Under the pieces are notes generated by a model. It was given only the letters and a program-made list of their open reading frames with translations, ran no database searches and had not been told where the DNA came from. The translations under genes were made by a program, and so were the position numbers. Positions 44,344 to 53,849 of a stretch of 64,000 nucleotides of DNA are shown here, piece after piece; positions within the stretch are counted from its first letter, which is position 1, and every line of letters begins with the position of its first letter. Location of the stretch: assembly GCF_900537085.1 (NCBI RefSeq), contig NZ_UNRE01000008.1:29168-93167 (forward strand), read 5' to 3'. This stretch comes from Agarivorans sp. Alg241-V36 (GTDB lineage Bacteria > Pseudomonadota > Gammaproteobacteria > Enterobacterales > Celerinatantimonadaceae).

Positions 44344-45432
44344 ATGTCGACAGCTGGTCTTAATCAAACCTCAACCAGTAGCGAACAGGTTATTCGACGC
44401 TTATATCAAGTTACCAATGCCCATAACCAAGGCTTTGAAGCTCAGATCCTAGAGCTGCTGCAAATGGGCTTAGAGCGATTCAATCTAGACATCGCTATTT
44501 TGTCGAAGATTCAAGCTAACGATTATGTTGTTCAATACTGTGTCACACCAGAAGCAGTAGAGCTAAAGCCAGGGGATAGTTTTACCTTAGATACCACCTA
44601 CTGCGGTATTACCTGTGAAGCGCAAGCTCCGGTAGCCTTAGAGTATATTGGTGAAAACGATAAGTACGCCAAACATCCTGCCTATAAAGCCTTTGGCTTA
44701 GAATCATACATTGGTATGCCTATTCGCCTAAATGGTGAGCTATACGGAACCTTAAACTTTTCTAGTCCTGATCCTTATCCTCGCCACTTTCAAGAAATTG
44801 ATGTTGATGCCTTGCAATTAATGGCGTCTTGGATCGAAGTTGAGCTGATTCGTAGACAACAAGAAGAACAGCTTAATAGACTCAATCAAAAGCTAAAACG
44901 ATTAGCAAACTACGACAGTTTAACCGAGATACCTAATCGTCGCGGTATGTACAAAAAGCTAAAGAAAAGCATGAATCTACTCAGTCGTTCGGGCGGAGAG
45001 GGTACTTTAGCTATTGTCGACATCGACCACTTTAAAAAGCTTAACGACACCTATGGACATCAACTTGGTGATAAAGCCTTGGTAGAAACCGCTAAGCAAA
45101 TATCCAAGTCATTGCGAGATTACGACTTCGTGGCACGTCTAGGCGGCGAGGAGTTTTTGATTTGGCTGCCAAGTAGCAATTTAGCCGGTTGCGCCACGGT
45201 GTTTAGTCGGGTGATGAAAGCAATTGGCAGTATTAGCCTAACCAAAGAGCCTATCACTGTTTCTATTGGCGCCTACCACCTCAGCTTTAATGAAACCAGT
45301 TTGCCAAGTGATTTTGAAATGCTAGCTGACAAAATGATTGCTGTAGCGGATCAAGCCTTATATGAAGCCAAAGAAACTGGTCGAAATAAGGTTGTAGAAC
45401 GTGTCGGTGTGATTGAAGATCTATCGGTTTAA
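44344..45432 (+). CDS. GAF-GGDEF diguanylate cyclase
   Basis: The 362 residues hold a GAF sensor domain (about 20-175, SYIGMPIRLNGELYGTLNFS) and a GGDEF domain (about 185-350). The active site is GGEEF (267-271), the metal site is in DIDHFKKLNDTYGH, and the product-inhibition I-site RDYD (258-261) lies five residues upstream, so the enzyme should make cyclic di-GMP and be feedback inhibited. No membrane segments. It could influence the adhesin encoded nearby, but no direct link is visible. Confidence 0.9.
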   Translation: MSTAGLNQTSTSSEQVIRRLYQVTNAHNQGFEAQILELLQMGLERFNLDIAILSKIQANDYVVQYCVTPEAVELKPGDSFTLDTTYCGITCEAQAPVALEYIGENDKYAKHPAYKAFGLESYIGMPIRLNGELYGTLNFSSPDPYPRHFQEIDVDALQLMASWIEVELIRRQQEEQLNRLNQKLKRLANYDSLTEIPNRRGMYKKLKKSMNLLSRSGGEGTLAIVDIDHFKKLNDTYGHQLGDKALVETAKQISKSLRDYDFVARLGGEEFLIWLPSSNLAGCATVFSRVMKAIGSISLTKEPITVSIGAYHLSFNETSLPSDFEMLADKMIAVADQALYEAKETGRNKVVERVGVIEDLSV

Positions 45433-45979
45433 TCGCTAGCTAGTCGCAACACAGCGACTTTTCTTATAGATTTATATTGGTGCTCACTGTAGTGGGCACT
45501 CGCTTAGCTAAGCTTTGTTACATTTAACACTCACGTCCATTCTTTCTCTATAGCAAACAGCAAGTCCCCTATTGGTGTTTACCTCGTTTACAAGAAAAGC
45601 ACTGATGCCAACAGCCCTTTAGTCGAAAACCCAAACCCAAACTTAGCGTTTGTAGTGCGTTCTACAACGATACCTTATTAGACTTTTTATATTATTTATT
45701 GATTACTGTTTGGTCAGTGCTTATATAATTCTTCCTGAAAATGTTTACTTGGTGATCTAAGTCAAACGTTAATTAAAATTTGCGTTAAGTAATATATAAA
45801 ACATGGTTTTATTGTAATTAAATACTCCAAATTTAATTAATGATTTTAATTAAATTGTCGGTTTTATTGTTGTTATTGTACAAATGGTGTGGATTAATAA
45901 ATAGCTTATTAATATCCATTTAAAGTTGTGTTGTTTAAATGCTTTTAATGGAGTAACTAAACAAGAAATGGAAAACAAC
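45433..45979. promoter_or_regulatory. Long A/T-rich upstream region of the GH16 gene (547 bp)
   Basis: No gene is supported. A weak terminator follows the cyclase (AGTCGC 45442-45447 / GCGACT 45454-45459, then TTTTCTT). A CRP-like site lies at 45751-45766 and a perfect A/T inverted repeat ATTTAATTAA / TTAATTAAAT at 45831-45855. The last 250 bp are strongly A/T rich, as in regulated promoters. Confidence 0.55.
45751..45766. promoter_or_regulatory. CRP-like binding site upstream of the galactanase gene
   Basis: GGTGA-TCTAAG-TCAAA matches TGTGA-N6-TCACA at 8 of 10 conserved positions. Catabolite control of a polysaccharide-degrading enzyme would be expected. Confidence 0.45.
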
Positions 45980-48001
45980 ATGATTAACAGAAGCAAAATA
46001 TCTATGGGTATCGCTTTAGCGATTACTGTGACAGCTCCTTTGTCTGCAGCTACGGTTAGCGATGCGGAGTATCGAAATATTGAAGTGAAACATAGTAGTA
46101 AGTGCGTCGATTTGTCGGGTGGTAACACCACAAACTTTGCACCGTTTGTTCAATGGACTTGTGGTGAGGATAACGCTAATCAACGATTTGAATTTGTTGA
46201 GAGTGGTGATGGGTTTTATAGTTTAAAAATTAAAACCAGTAATAAGTGTTTAGAAGTTAAAGATGGAAACGTAAGTAACGGCGCGCTTATTCAACAATTT
46301 GATTGCCAAGCTAACGACAGTAAACAGAATTGGTCATTAATAGATATGAATAACGGTTGGTTTAAATTAAAAAATCAACAAACAGGCAAGTGTTTAGATG
46401 TTGCCGGTGCCTATATTCAAAATGGTGACAAATTTCATCAGTGGGCTTGTTTAGCAGATCATCCAAACCAAGAATTTAGGTTTATCTATGATCAAGGCAG
46501 TAGTGATAATAGTAGCCCCGACGATCTTGTTGGCACCGTCACTATCCAAGCAGAAGACTTTGTAAGCCAAGGCGGTACATTTGACGACCAGCAGCAAACG
46601 CCAGTGAGTAAATATACTGTCGCAGGTCAAGGTGCAATCAACTACATCAATAGTGGTGACTTTGTAGACTACGCAGTAAACGTGGAAAAGGCGGGTATGT
46701 ACCTAGTTAGTTTTAATGTAGGTACAGCCATTACTGAGAACGCCATTATAGAATTATTGGTAATGGAAAACGGAGTTTGGCGCTCTTACGCGCAGGCCTT
46801 TGTTCCAGCAAATGGTTGGGATAACTTTTCAGAGCTTACCGCAAATGGTGAAATAGCGTTACCTGCGGGCGCACAACAAATACGTATTCATGCACTTGGA
46901 AGCAACGACTGGCAATGGAACTTAGAGTCTTTTAAATTGGTTTGGCAAGGCGATCTAGATGGTCCAATTGCCCCGCCAGTTTTAGATGATGATAATGATG
47001 GAGTATTAAACGCTAACGATTTATGTCCAAACACTCCTGCTAATGAAGCTGTAGACCAAAATGGTTGTTCGCAAAGCCAACTAGATGACGACAATGACGG
47101 AGTAAATAACGCTATCGATCTTTGTCCCAATACCCCAGCGGGAGGCTTAGTAGACAATACCGGTTGTGAAGTATCTTCACCAAATATCATAGATGTGAAT
47201 ACAGCAGATCCAAATTTTCCGACATTCGTAAGTTTTACCAATACCACTCCTCAAGGTAAACGTTGGGAAAAAGTTGAAAACTTGTCTGATGAGTTTGAGT
47301 TTTGGAATGGCGCTAAGTGGTTAAAAACTAACTGGAATTATGGCAATACACCCGTCAACATGCTGAATAAAAACTCGGGCGTTAGTGATGGCAACCTTTG
47401 GATCCAAGCAACGCTAAATGCCGATAGCCCAAACCAATGGTTTGAAACCTCGAGAGTACGTTCAGTCGCTAAAATTAAGTTTCCAATGTATACCGAAAGT
47501 CGAATCAAAGTGGCTAACATTTCGGCTTACTCAACGTTTTGGCTAAATAACGGCGACATTAATAATCGTGATGAAATTGATATCATCGAAATTAATCCGG
47601 TTCCTACCTGTAATTGTCAGCCAGATTTCCCATGGAAAATGAACTCGCAATACTTTATCGCGAAGAATGGCTCAACTGAACGTAATCATGGTAACTCTGA
47701 TAATCGCACCGACTTATCCGATGAAAACACTTTACAAGGTGTACTTTGGACCGAGGAGTACCATGTGTTTGGAGCCTGGTGGAAAGATGAACACACCGTA
47801 CAGTTTTACCTAAATGGGGAACCTGTAAACAGCGTAACAACTCAACAACCATTCACCTTGGAACAGTTCATCATTTGGGATTTGTGGAGCCAAGACTCTA
47901 GCTGGGTAGGCGGTCTTCCACAAAAAGAGGATCTCTTAAACAACAATAACAACACCATGAAAGTAGATTGGATACGTACTTGGAAGCTAGTGAACGAGTA
48001 A
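45980..48001 (+). CDS. Secreted GH16 agarase/porphyranase-like galactanase with ricin-type and CBM6 modules
   Basis: I chose ATG 45980 because GGAAAAC precedes it and a good signal peptide follows (MINRSKISMGIALAITVTAP); 45968 is possible. Modules in order: ricin-type lectin (about 35-160, with three QxW-like repeats), CBM6 (about 190-325), two thrombospondin type 3 calcium motifs (DDDNDGV repeats, about 340-400), and a GH16 catalytic domain (about 420-673). The GH16 signature EIDIIE is at 532-537: Glu532 nucleophile, Asp534, Glu537 acid/base. Such enzymes cut agar or porphyran. Kappa-carrageenase or another GH16 specificity cannot be excluded. It has its own terminator. Confidence 0.88.
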   Translation: MINRSKISMGIALAITVTAPLSAATVSDAEYRNIEVKHSSKCVDLSGGNTTNFAPFVQWTCGEDNANQRFEFVESGDGFYSLKIKTSNKCLEVKDGNVSNGALIQQFDCQANDSKQNWSLIDMNNGWFKLKNQQTGKCLDVAGAYIQNGDKFHQWACLADHPNQEFRFIYDQGSSDNSSPDDLVGTVTIQAEDFVSQGGTFDDQQQTPVSKYTVAGQGAINYINSGDFVDYAVNVEKAGMYLVSFNVGTAITENAIIELLVMENGVWRSYAQAFVPANGWDNFSELTANGEIALPAGAQQIRIHALGSNDWQWNLESFKLVWQGDLDGPIAPPVLDDDNDGVLNANDLCPNTPANEAVDQNGCSQSQLDDDNDGVNNAIDLCPNTPAGGLVDNTGCEVSSPNIIDVNTADPNFPTFVSFTNTTPQGKRWEKVENLSDEFEFWNGAKWLKTNWNYGNTPVNMLNKNSGVSDGNLWIQATLNADSPNQWFETSRVRSVAKIKFPMYTESRIKVANISAYSTFWLNNGDINNRDEIDIIEINPVPTCNCQPDFPWKMNSQYFIAKNGSTERNHGNSDNRTDLSDENTLQGVLWTEEYHVFGAWWKDEHTVQFYLNGEPVNSVTTQQPFTLEQFIIWDLWSQDSSWVGGLPQKEDLLNNNNNTMKVDWIRTWKLVNE

Positions 48002-48028
48002 TTCATTAGCTAAATTACGCATACTTAT

Positions 48029-48063
48029 AAAGGGCTTATCTTTACGGTTAAGCCCTTTTTGTT
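48029..48063 (+). terminator. Terminator after the GH16 gene
   Basis: AAAGGGCTTA (48029-48038) pairs with TAAGCCCTTT (about 48049-48058), followed by more T residues. Confidence 0.85.
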
Positions 48064-48113
48064 ATTTGTAGTTACCTGTTGTTGTCTTCTCTTTGTGGTG
48101 TTTGCAATCGCTT

Positions 48114-48129
48114 TGTCGCATTTGCTACA
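48114..48129. promoter_or_regulatory. NifA upstream activator site for nifENX
   Basis: TGT-CGCATTTGCT-ACA is a perfect TGT-N10-ACA site, centred about 68 bp upstream of the predicted transcription start. Confidence 0.75.
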
Positions 48130-48163
48130 AGATAATATCTATATATTTCAATAGCTAAGCATG

Positions 48164-48179
48164 TGGAATGCCAATTGCT
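48164..48179 (+). promoter_or_regulatory. Sigma-54 promoter of nifENX-fdxB
   Basis: TGGAATG-CCAA-TTGCT fits TGGCACG-N4-TTGCW with exact 10-bp GG-to-GC spacing and a perfect -12 element. Confidence 0.8.
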
Positions 48180-48236
48180 ACTTCCTAGCTGTAGAGCTTT
48201 AACAAACAAAGCTGCACGTTGTTATGAGGAGTATGC

Positions 48237-49634
48237 ATGAAACGAAGCGATATAGCCGAGTTATTGGACGAACCTGCTTGCGAGCATAACACCGGAGAAA
48301 AATCGGGGTGCGCTAGGCCAGTACCAGGCGCCACTGCCGGCGGCTGCAGTTTTGATGGGGCGCAAATTACCTTATTACCTATTGCCGATGTTGCGCATAT
48401 TGTCCATGGGCCTATCGCCTGTGCGGGTAATAGTTGGAACAACCGAGGCACTCGAGCATCGGGGCGCAATTTATTTCGCTTAGGTTTTACTACCGATTTG
48501 AACGAACAAGACGTCATCATGGGTAGGGCCGAAAAACGTTTACTACACGCGATAAAAACCGTAGTAGAAAAGCATCAACCACCAGCGGTGTTTGTTTATG
48601 TTACTTGTGTGCCAGCCCTGGAAGGTAATGATGTAGAAGCCATTTGTAAGCTTGCGCAAAGCCGTTGGCAGGTGCCAGTAGTAGCAGTTGATGCAGCTGG
48701 TTTTTATGGCAGTAAAAACCTAGGTAATCGAATTGCCGGTGAGGTGATGGTTAAACAGGTGGTTGGTAGTGCCGAGCCGCCAGCAAAACCGTTAATGCAG
48801 CACGACCCATCGCGGCAGGTAAACGATATTGTGCTAATTGGTGAATACAATATTGCTGGTGAGTTTTGGCATGTATCGCCCTTATTAGAACGCCTAGGTT
48901 ATCGCGTGTTGAGTTGCATGTCGGGAGATACCCGTTTTCACGAAATTCAAACCATGCACCGCGCCGATGTTGCCATGGTGGTTTGCTCCCGAGCACAAAT
49001 TAATGTTGCCCGAATGCTAGAAGAAAGCTGGAATATCCCTTGGTTTGAAGGCAGCTTCTATGGCATTGAAGATACCTCAGCGTCGTTACGCAGTTTTGCA
49101 AAACTATTAGGCGATGCGCAAGTTAGTCGCGAAACTGAAGTTTTAATAGCCCAACAAGAATCTCAAATCCGCCTGCAACTACAACCTTATATACAACGCT
49201 TAAAGGGCAAAAAGGCCCTGCTGTATACCGGTGGTGTTAAGTCATGGTCGATTGTGTCGGCGCTGCAAGAGCTTGGTATTAGTGTTGTAGCTACCGGAAC
49301 CAAAAAATCTACTGCTGAAGACAAAGCAAGAATTAAACAAATAATGGGTGACGAGGCCTTAATGCTAGATGAAGGTGGAGCTCAAAATCTGCTTAATGTA
49401 GCCCAGCAACATCAAGCCGACTTAATGATCGCTGGCGGCCGTAACATGTATACCGCCTTAAAAGCGCGTTTGCCATTTCTCGATATTAACCAAGAGCGAG
49501 AACACGCCTATGCCGGTTATCAAGGCATGCTCACCTTTGCTAAAGAACTTTGCCGCACCTTAGACAGCGCGATTTGGCCGCTAGTGACAAGTGATGCCCC
49601 ATGGACCAGCGCTGCGCCAACTAAGGAGAAGTAG
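48237..49634 (+). CDS. nifE: FeMo-cofactor scaffold protein NifE
   Basis: The 465 residues are NifE, which with NifN forms the scaffold on which the NifB-derived cluster matures to FeMo-co. NifD-like cysteines are in place ([33 protein letters not shown]). The characteristic CSFDGA and [11 protein letters not shown] blocks separate it from NifD. GAGGAG precedes the ATG. First gene of the second nif block, with its own NifA site and sigma-54 promoter. Confidence 0.97.
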   Translation: MKRSDIAELLDEPACEHNTGEKSGCARPVPGATAGGCSFDGAQITLLPIADVAHIVHGPIACAGNSWNNRGTRASGRNLFRLGFTTDLNEQDVIMGRAEKRLLHAIKTVVEKHQPPAVFVYVTCVPALEGNDVEAICKLAQSRWQVPVVAVDAAGFYGSKNLGNRIAGEVMVKQVVGSAEPPAKPLMQHDPSRQVNDIVLIGEYNIAGEFWHVSPLLERLGYRVLSCMSGDTRFHEIQTMHRADVAMVVCSRAQINVARMLEESWNIPWFEGSFYGIEDTSASLRSFAKLLGDAQVSRETEVLIAQQESQIRLQLQPYIQRLKGKKALLYTGGVKSWSIVSALQELGISVVATGTKKSTAEDKARIKQIMGDEALMLDEGGAQNLLNVAQQHQADLMIAGGRNMYTALKARLPFLDINQEREHAYAGYQGMLTFAKELCRTLDSAIWPLVTSDAPWTSAAPTKEK

Positions 49635-49635
49635 C

Positions 49636-51021
49636 ATGACAAAGAAAGTTACGATCAAGCGTACCGCTCTGGTAGAGCAACCCTTAAAAACCAGCGCTGC
49701 TACTGGCGCTACTTTAGCGTGCATGGGCTTAGATAACTCAATTCCTTTAATGCACGGCTCGCAGGGTTGTGGGGCTTTTGCCAAAGTTTATTTAATTCAG
49801 CATTATCGCGAGCCAATCCCGCTGCAGAATACTGCCATTGATCATATAGCAGCAGTAATGGGCGGAGACGACAATCTATCAAGCGCGCTTAAGCTACTGT
49901 GTGAAAAACACCAAGCCAGCCTAATTATAGTGATGACTACCGGCCTAACCGAAATGCAAGGCTGCGATGTTGCAAGAGTGGTGCGAGAGTTCAAAGTGCA
50001 AAATCCGCAGTTTGCAACAAGTCATATAGTCAGTGTTACCACGCCAGACTTTAGTGGGTCTATGCAAAGCGGTTTTGCCAGTACTATTGAAGCCTGTGTT
50101 CAACAGTTGTTAGTGGATAAACAGCTAAGTGTGCCAAAACCTAGCGAGCAGATTCAACAGCTAAACGTGTTTGCATCCTGTGCTTTAACCAGCGCAGATT
50201 TGGAGTTGATCACCCGCTATTGCGAGGCATTTGGTTTCAATGTTGTGTTGTTGCCCAACCTAAGTGATTCCTTAGACGGACATTTAGCAGAAGAGGACTT
50301 TTCGGTTACCTCTACCGGAGGAACCAGCCTAAGCAAGTTAGCAAGCAGCGTTTACAGTACTGCTAGCTTGGTATTTGGTGACTCTATGCTGCCAGCAGCA
50401 AGCCTACTTGAGAAACATTTCAATATTCCTAGTGTTGCTATGGGCACCGGTATGGGCATGCAGCAAAGCGACTTATTGGTGATGAAGCTGGCTGAACTTT
50501 CTAATAAACCGGTTCCGCAGTGGATTACACGGCAAAGAAAAAGGCTTCAAGATGCCTTACTCGACTGTCATTTTCTATTATCGGACGCTAAGGCCGCGCT
50601 TGCCTTGGAGCCAGACGCCGCTGCTGGTTATTGCACGCTTTTGGCTGAAGTAGGAGTGAGTGCAGAGCTAGTAGTCACCACGCTTAATACACCTAATTTA
50701 GACCAACTGGCTGCCCAAAATGTGGTAGTAGGGGACTTATCCGATCTAGCTGGCGTAGTGGATGACTGTGAGTTAGTGGTTGGTAATACTCATTGCGCCA
50801 ATACGTGTGAGCCCAGCACACCAGTATTGCGAGCGGGTTTTCCGTGTCACGATCGATTCGGCAACAGCGACATCTTACAGGTGGGTTATGAAGGTGCTCG
50901 GCAACGGCTGTTTGCCATGGCTAACTTGCTAAAAGCTAATCATCAAGATGAAGTGCCGGCGCATAAAAGCGCTTATCGCTTTGAACCCGCTAGTTGTACT
51001 TCACTGCCATTAGATAGCTAG
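49636..51021 (+). CDS. nifN: FeMo-cofactor scaffold protein NifN
   Basis: ATG 49636 is chosen because AAGGAG lies just upstream and the sequence then begins TKKVTIKRTALVEQPLKTS, like other NifN proteins; in-frame codons further up overlap nifE. The 461 residues resemble NifK: GATLACMGLDNSIPLMHGSQ, then GCGAF, and TTGLTEMQGCDV. It is the partner of NifE. It starts one base after the nifE stop, indicating coupled expression. Confidence 0.96.
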   Translation: MTKKVTIKRTALVEQPLKTSAATGATLACMGLDNSIPLMHGSQGCGAFAKVYLIQHYREPIPLQNTAIDHIAAVMGGDDNLSSALKLLCEKHQASLIIVMTTGLTEMQGCDVARVVREFKVQNPQFATSHIVSVTTPDFSGSMQSGFASTIEACVQQLLVDKQLSVPKPSEQIQQLNVFASCALTSADLELITRYCEAFGFNVVLLPNLSDSLDGHLAEEDFSVTSTGGTSLSKLASSVYSTASLVFGDSMLPAASLLEKHFNIPSVAMGTGMGMQQSDLLVMKLAELSNKPVPQWITRQRKRLQDALLDCHFLLSDAKAALALEPDAAAGYCTLLAEVGVSAELVVTTLNTPNLDQLAAQNVVVGDLSDLAGVVDDCELVVGNTHCANTCEPSTPVLRAGFPCHDRFGNSDILQVGYEGARQRLFAMANLLKANHQDEVPAHKSAYRFEPASCTSLPLDS

Positions 51022-51030
51022 GGGCCAAAT

Positions 51031-51501
51031 ATGAATGCTATGCAAAGACAATTACGCATTATTGAGGATGGCCAACAACGAGAGCATGTGTTCAAAGTGG
51101 CCTTCGCTAGCGAAAGTAAACATTGTGTCGATCAGCATTTTGGTAGTGCCCACACCTTTTTAGTTTATGGCTTTGGCGAGCAGCATATTCAGTTGCTAGA
51201 AGCACTGCAGTTTGAGCAAGCTAAACCAGGCCACGACAAAGGCCGTTTGCAGCAACGAATCAACGCGCTAGCCGGTTGCGCAGCAGTGTTTAGCAATGCT
51301 TGTGGCCATAGTGCTAACCAACTGCTTAAGCAGCACGGTATATGCAGCCTAATGGTAGATAGCGACACCGAGCTGAGTGTATTGCTAGGAGACATACATT
51401 TACAGTTTGTTCACCAACCTCTGCCTTGGATGTATCCCCAGGCCTTAGATGCTTTAGAAAAAGAGCAGCGCTTAAATGAATTACTCGACGAGCCCTGGTA
51501 G
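51031..51501 (+). CDS. nifX: NifX, FeMo-cofactor precursor carrier
   Basis: The 156 residues are a single dinitrogenase iron-molybdenum cofactor domain: FKVAFASESKHCVDQHFGSA at the start and AGCAAVFSNACGHSANQLL later. NifX binds NifB-co/VK-cluster and hands it between NifB and NifEN. The NifEN-X-FdxB order is conserved in gammaproteobacterial diazotrophs. GGGG precedes the start; a second ATG three codons in (51040) is possible. Confidence 0.93.
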   Translation: MNAMQRQLRIIEDGQQREHVFKVAFASESKHCVDQHFGSAHTFLVYGFGEQHIQLLEALQFEQAKPGHDKGRLQQRINALAGCAAVFSNACGHSANQLLKQHGICSLMVDSDTELSVLLGDIHLQFVHQPLPWMYPQALDALEKEQRLNELLDEPW

Positions 51502-51535
51502 GGCCCTCATCAACTTTTAAAATAAGGAAATTATC

Positions 51536-51841
51536 ATGAGTGATGAAAAATACATGGGTTTAACCCGTGATGGAACGTCTTGGGAGCCGCAGTTTGTAAC
51601 GGCGCTTGATCAAGATGCCTGTATTGGTTGTGGACGTTGCTACAAAGTGTGCCCACGCGACGTGTTTGACTTAGTTGAACGCGAAATAGATGAAGACGAT
51701 GAAGCATATGATGACTACGAAGATGATGTAGTGATGGTGATGGAGCTAGCCAATGCCGGTGATTGTATTGGCTGCGCTGCATGTTCTACGGTTTGTGCCA
51801 AAAACTGTCACACCCACACTCCAGCAAGTGCCTTGGTTTAG
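51536..51841 (+). CDS. fdxB: Nif-specific ferredoxin III (2[4Fe-4S])
   Basis: The 101 residues contain two ferredoxin cysteine sets: CIGCGRCYKVCPR and CIGCAACSTVCAKNC, with an extended acidic loop between them (DEDDEAYDDYEDD) and the HTHTP tail typical of FdxB. It is thought to supply electrons for FeMo-co assembly or to nitrogenase. AAGGAAA precedes the ATG. Part of the nifENX block. Confidence 0.93.
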   Translation: MSDEKYMGLTRDGTSWEPQFVTALDQDACIGCGRCYKVCPRDVFDLVEREIDEDDEAYDDYEDDVVMVMELANAGDCIGCAACSTVCAKNCHTHTPASALV

Positions 51842-51853
51842 GAGGCATTGTAG

Positions 51854-52327
51854 ATGGCGCAAATAACAATGCAGGTTATTAGTGTCGACAATGGCAAGGT
51901 AGTGTTACAAGGCCAGCGTGCTAGTGCTTGCGCATCATGCGCCAGCAAGAGTACTTGCTTATCCGTTAGTGAAGAACAATCCGGTATGTTAAATGCCGAG
52001 TTCACCAGCACTGGCGACTTAGAGCTTGGCCAAAACATTAAGCTAAACTGCCAAGATAGCTTTTTACTCAAGGCTATCTTGGCAGTGCTTATGCCCGCGT
52101 TGTTAGGGTTAATTGGTTTTGCCTTGTTAGCTAATTACTTCTTTACTTCTAGCTTCCCAGAATCCATTGAGTATATAAACCTAGCGGCATCCCTATGTGG
52201 TTTTGCTTTAGGACTAATGCTTAGCCGACACTTAGCAAAACCTTTAATTAGCCAGCTAAATCAGCAACTGTCTTTTAAGTTATTGACAGAGCCTGAAAAG
52301 ATTAATGCTCGTATCTTGAGACACTAA
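51854..52327 (+). CDS. RseC/MucC-family membrane protein in the nif operon
   Basis: The 157 residues have the RseC pattern: an N-terminal cytoplasmic segment with clustered cysteines (ACASCASKSTC, about residues 24-34), then two membrane helices (about 75-95 and 105-125) and a short basic tail. RseC proteins belong to the SoxR-reducing system together with the Rnf-like Rsx complex, and may carry an Fe-S cluster. The gene follows fdxB by 12 bp with AGGAGG overlapping its stop, so it is co-transcribed with nif genes, which suggests a link to Rnf-driven electron supply. That link is inference. Confidence 0.85.
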   Translation: MAQITMQVISVDNGKVVLQGQRASACASCASKSTCLSVSEEQSGMLNAEFTSTGDLELGQNIKLNCQDSFLLKAILAVLMPALLGLIGFALLANYFFTSSFPESIEYINLAASLCGFALGLMLSRHLAKPLISQLNQQLSFKLLTEPEKINARILRH

Positions 52328-52545
52328 TGTTAGCTTTAGTTAACTTTTCCCAATTTCAAACTTACTCGTCAAGCTACTTCAGCTTAACCAAGGTACTTTA
52401 TTTTTTTGTTGTTTGTGACCATTTGCTCGCCATCAATTGTAGTCACTTGACGACAGCAATGAATGAATTTTAATCTATTAGAAACAAAGACAATGCTGGC
52501 TGCTTGGTCAAGCGCTTATCTATAAACCTAAAGGTTTGACGATGA

Positions 52546-53577
52546 ATGGATACGATGAGTAATAGTCAGAATACGAATATCCCCTTGGTGTTACGTGAAA
52601 ATGTAGAGTTTTTTGCATCAATGTTCAAAGAGATTGACCATAAAACTTATGACTTGATACGTGCAGCAATGATACCTAGTGATATTCATAGCGACGCAGA
52701 TTATGAGTACTTACCAGAAACCTGTTTAAAGAATGTCTTAGAGATATTGGCACAACATTTAGCCAATGACCGGCTTGGTTGGCTATTTATTCGTTCTTGC
52801 AAAGAAACGTTTGTTCCTCGAATGCTGGCAACTATTCCCCAAACTGGCACAATCAAATACGCACTAGAACAGTTTTGTGAAGCCTTAAAGCATCAATCTA
52901 CCGATGCAAATCTTTATCTCGAACAAGCGGGCAATACTTGGTGGTTGGTGCGAGAAAAACGAGGCGTCAATGAAAGCTGGTTTAAGTATGCAGAGATGTT
53001 TTCAGTTATTTGTATGGCGGAGTTGTTAAGAGCCCTAAGTGATGAGCAGTGGAGCCCAATGCAAATTGGCATACAAAGTTACAGTATTGAAGACTTTGCC
53101 AAACTACCTTCACTAGAACATGCTCAATTCTTTACGAAAAGGCCTGTAACGGCGTTAGAAATACCAGAAAAAATCCTTTTCTCACCAGCGATATTCAAAC
53201 CTCAATTTCTAAAGAGCGCTTCCGATACGAACCTTAAAGCGATAGAGGCGCTAAGTTTTAGAGAGCAATTTATCTTTGCTATAAAACCTTATTTGTCGAT
53301 GGGAAAACTGCCAATTAAGCTCGCCGCCGACATTTTGCGTTTAAATGTAAGAACTTTGCAGCGTAGGCTTAAAGCAGAAAACATTGTATATAAACAATTT
53401 ATTGAAGAGTTAGTTTTTGAACAGGTGGAAAAACACCTGCAACATAACAACGAATCTATTACCCAACTGGCAAACCGTTTTGGATATTCAGATACCGCTC
53501 ATTTCACACGTTCATTCAAGCGTATTTACAAACAATCTCCATCTACTTATCGCAAACAATTCAGCAACAAAAACTAG
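52546..53577 (+). CDS. AraC-family transcriptional regulator
   Basis: The 343 residues end in a double helix-turn-helix (about 255-340: LPIKLAADILRLNVRTLQRR, and ITQLANRFGYSDTAHFTRSF). The N-terminal part is of the OruR/ArgR-like AraC binding type. A second in-frame ATG at 52555 could be the start. It precedes, on the same strand, a porin and an exported amidohydrolase and probably controls them; the 272-bp gap before the porin can hold their promoter. Inducer unknown. Confidence 0.87.
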   Translation: MDTMSNSQNTNIPLVLRENVEFFASMFKEIDHKTYDLIRAAMIPSDIHSDADYEYLPETCLKNVLEILAQHLANDRLGWLFIRSCKETFVPRMLATIPQTGTIKYALEQFCEALKHQSTDANLYLEQAGNTWWLVREKRGVNESWFKYAEMFSVICMAELLRALSDEQWSPMQIGIQSYSIEDFAKLPSLEHAQFFTKRPVTALEIPEKILFSPAIFKPQFLKSASDTNLKAIEALSFREQFIFAIKPYLSMGKLPIKLAADILRLNVRTLQRRLKAENIVYKQFIEELVFEQVEKHLQHNNESITQLANRFGYSDTAHFTRSFKRIYKQSPSTYRKQFSNKN

Positions 53578-53849
53578 CTTAGGGCAGTGTCATCAAATGG
53601 CTATTGAGTAAGCGCTTTTATGTGCTAACTTGTTAATAGAGTTAATTTAGCCGGCACATTCTAGCAACCTATTGGTTACATCATCATTAGGCTATGCTTA
53701 ATTTCAGCCCTGATACTTAGCCTAGTTATAAGAGCATGTTTGCCAAATCTCTAGAGATATCTTTTAAAAGACTAAGTTGCGCAGATTGGTTTGTTAGCTA
53801 AAAAACTCAATCACTCGTTAGGTTTCAACTATCGAAAGGATTCGGTTGA

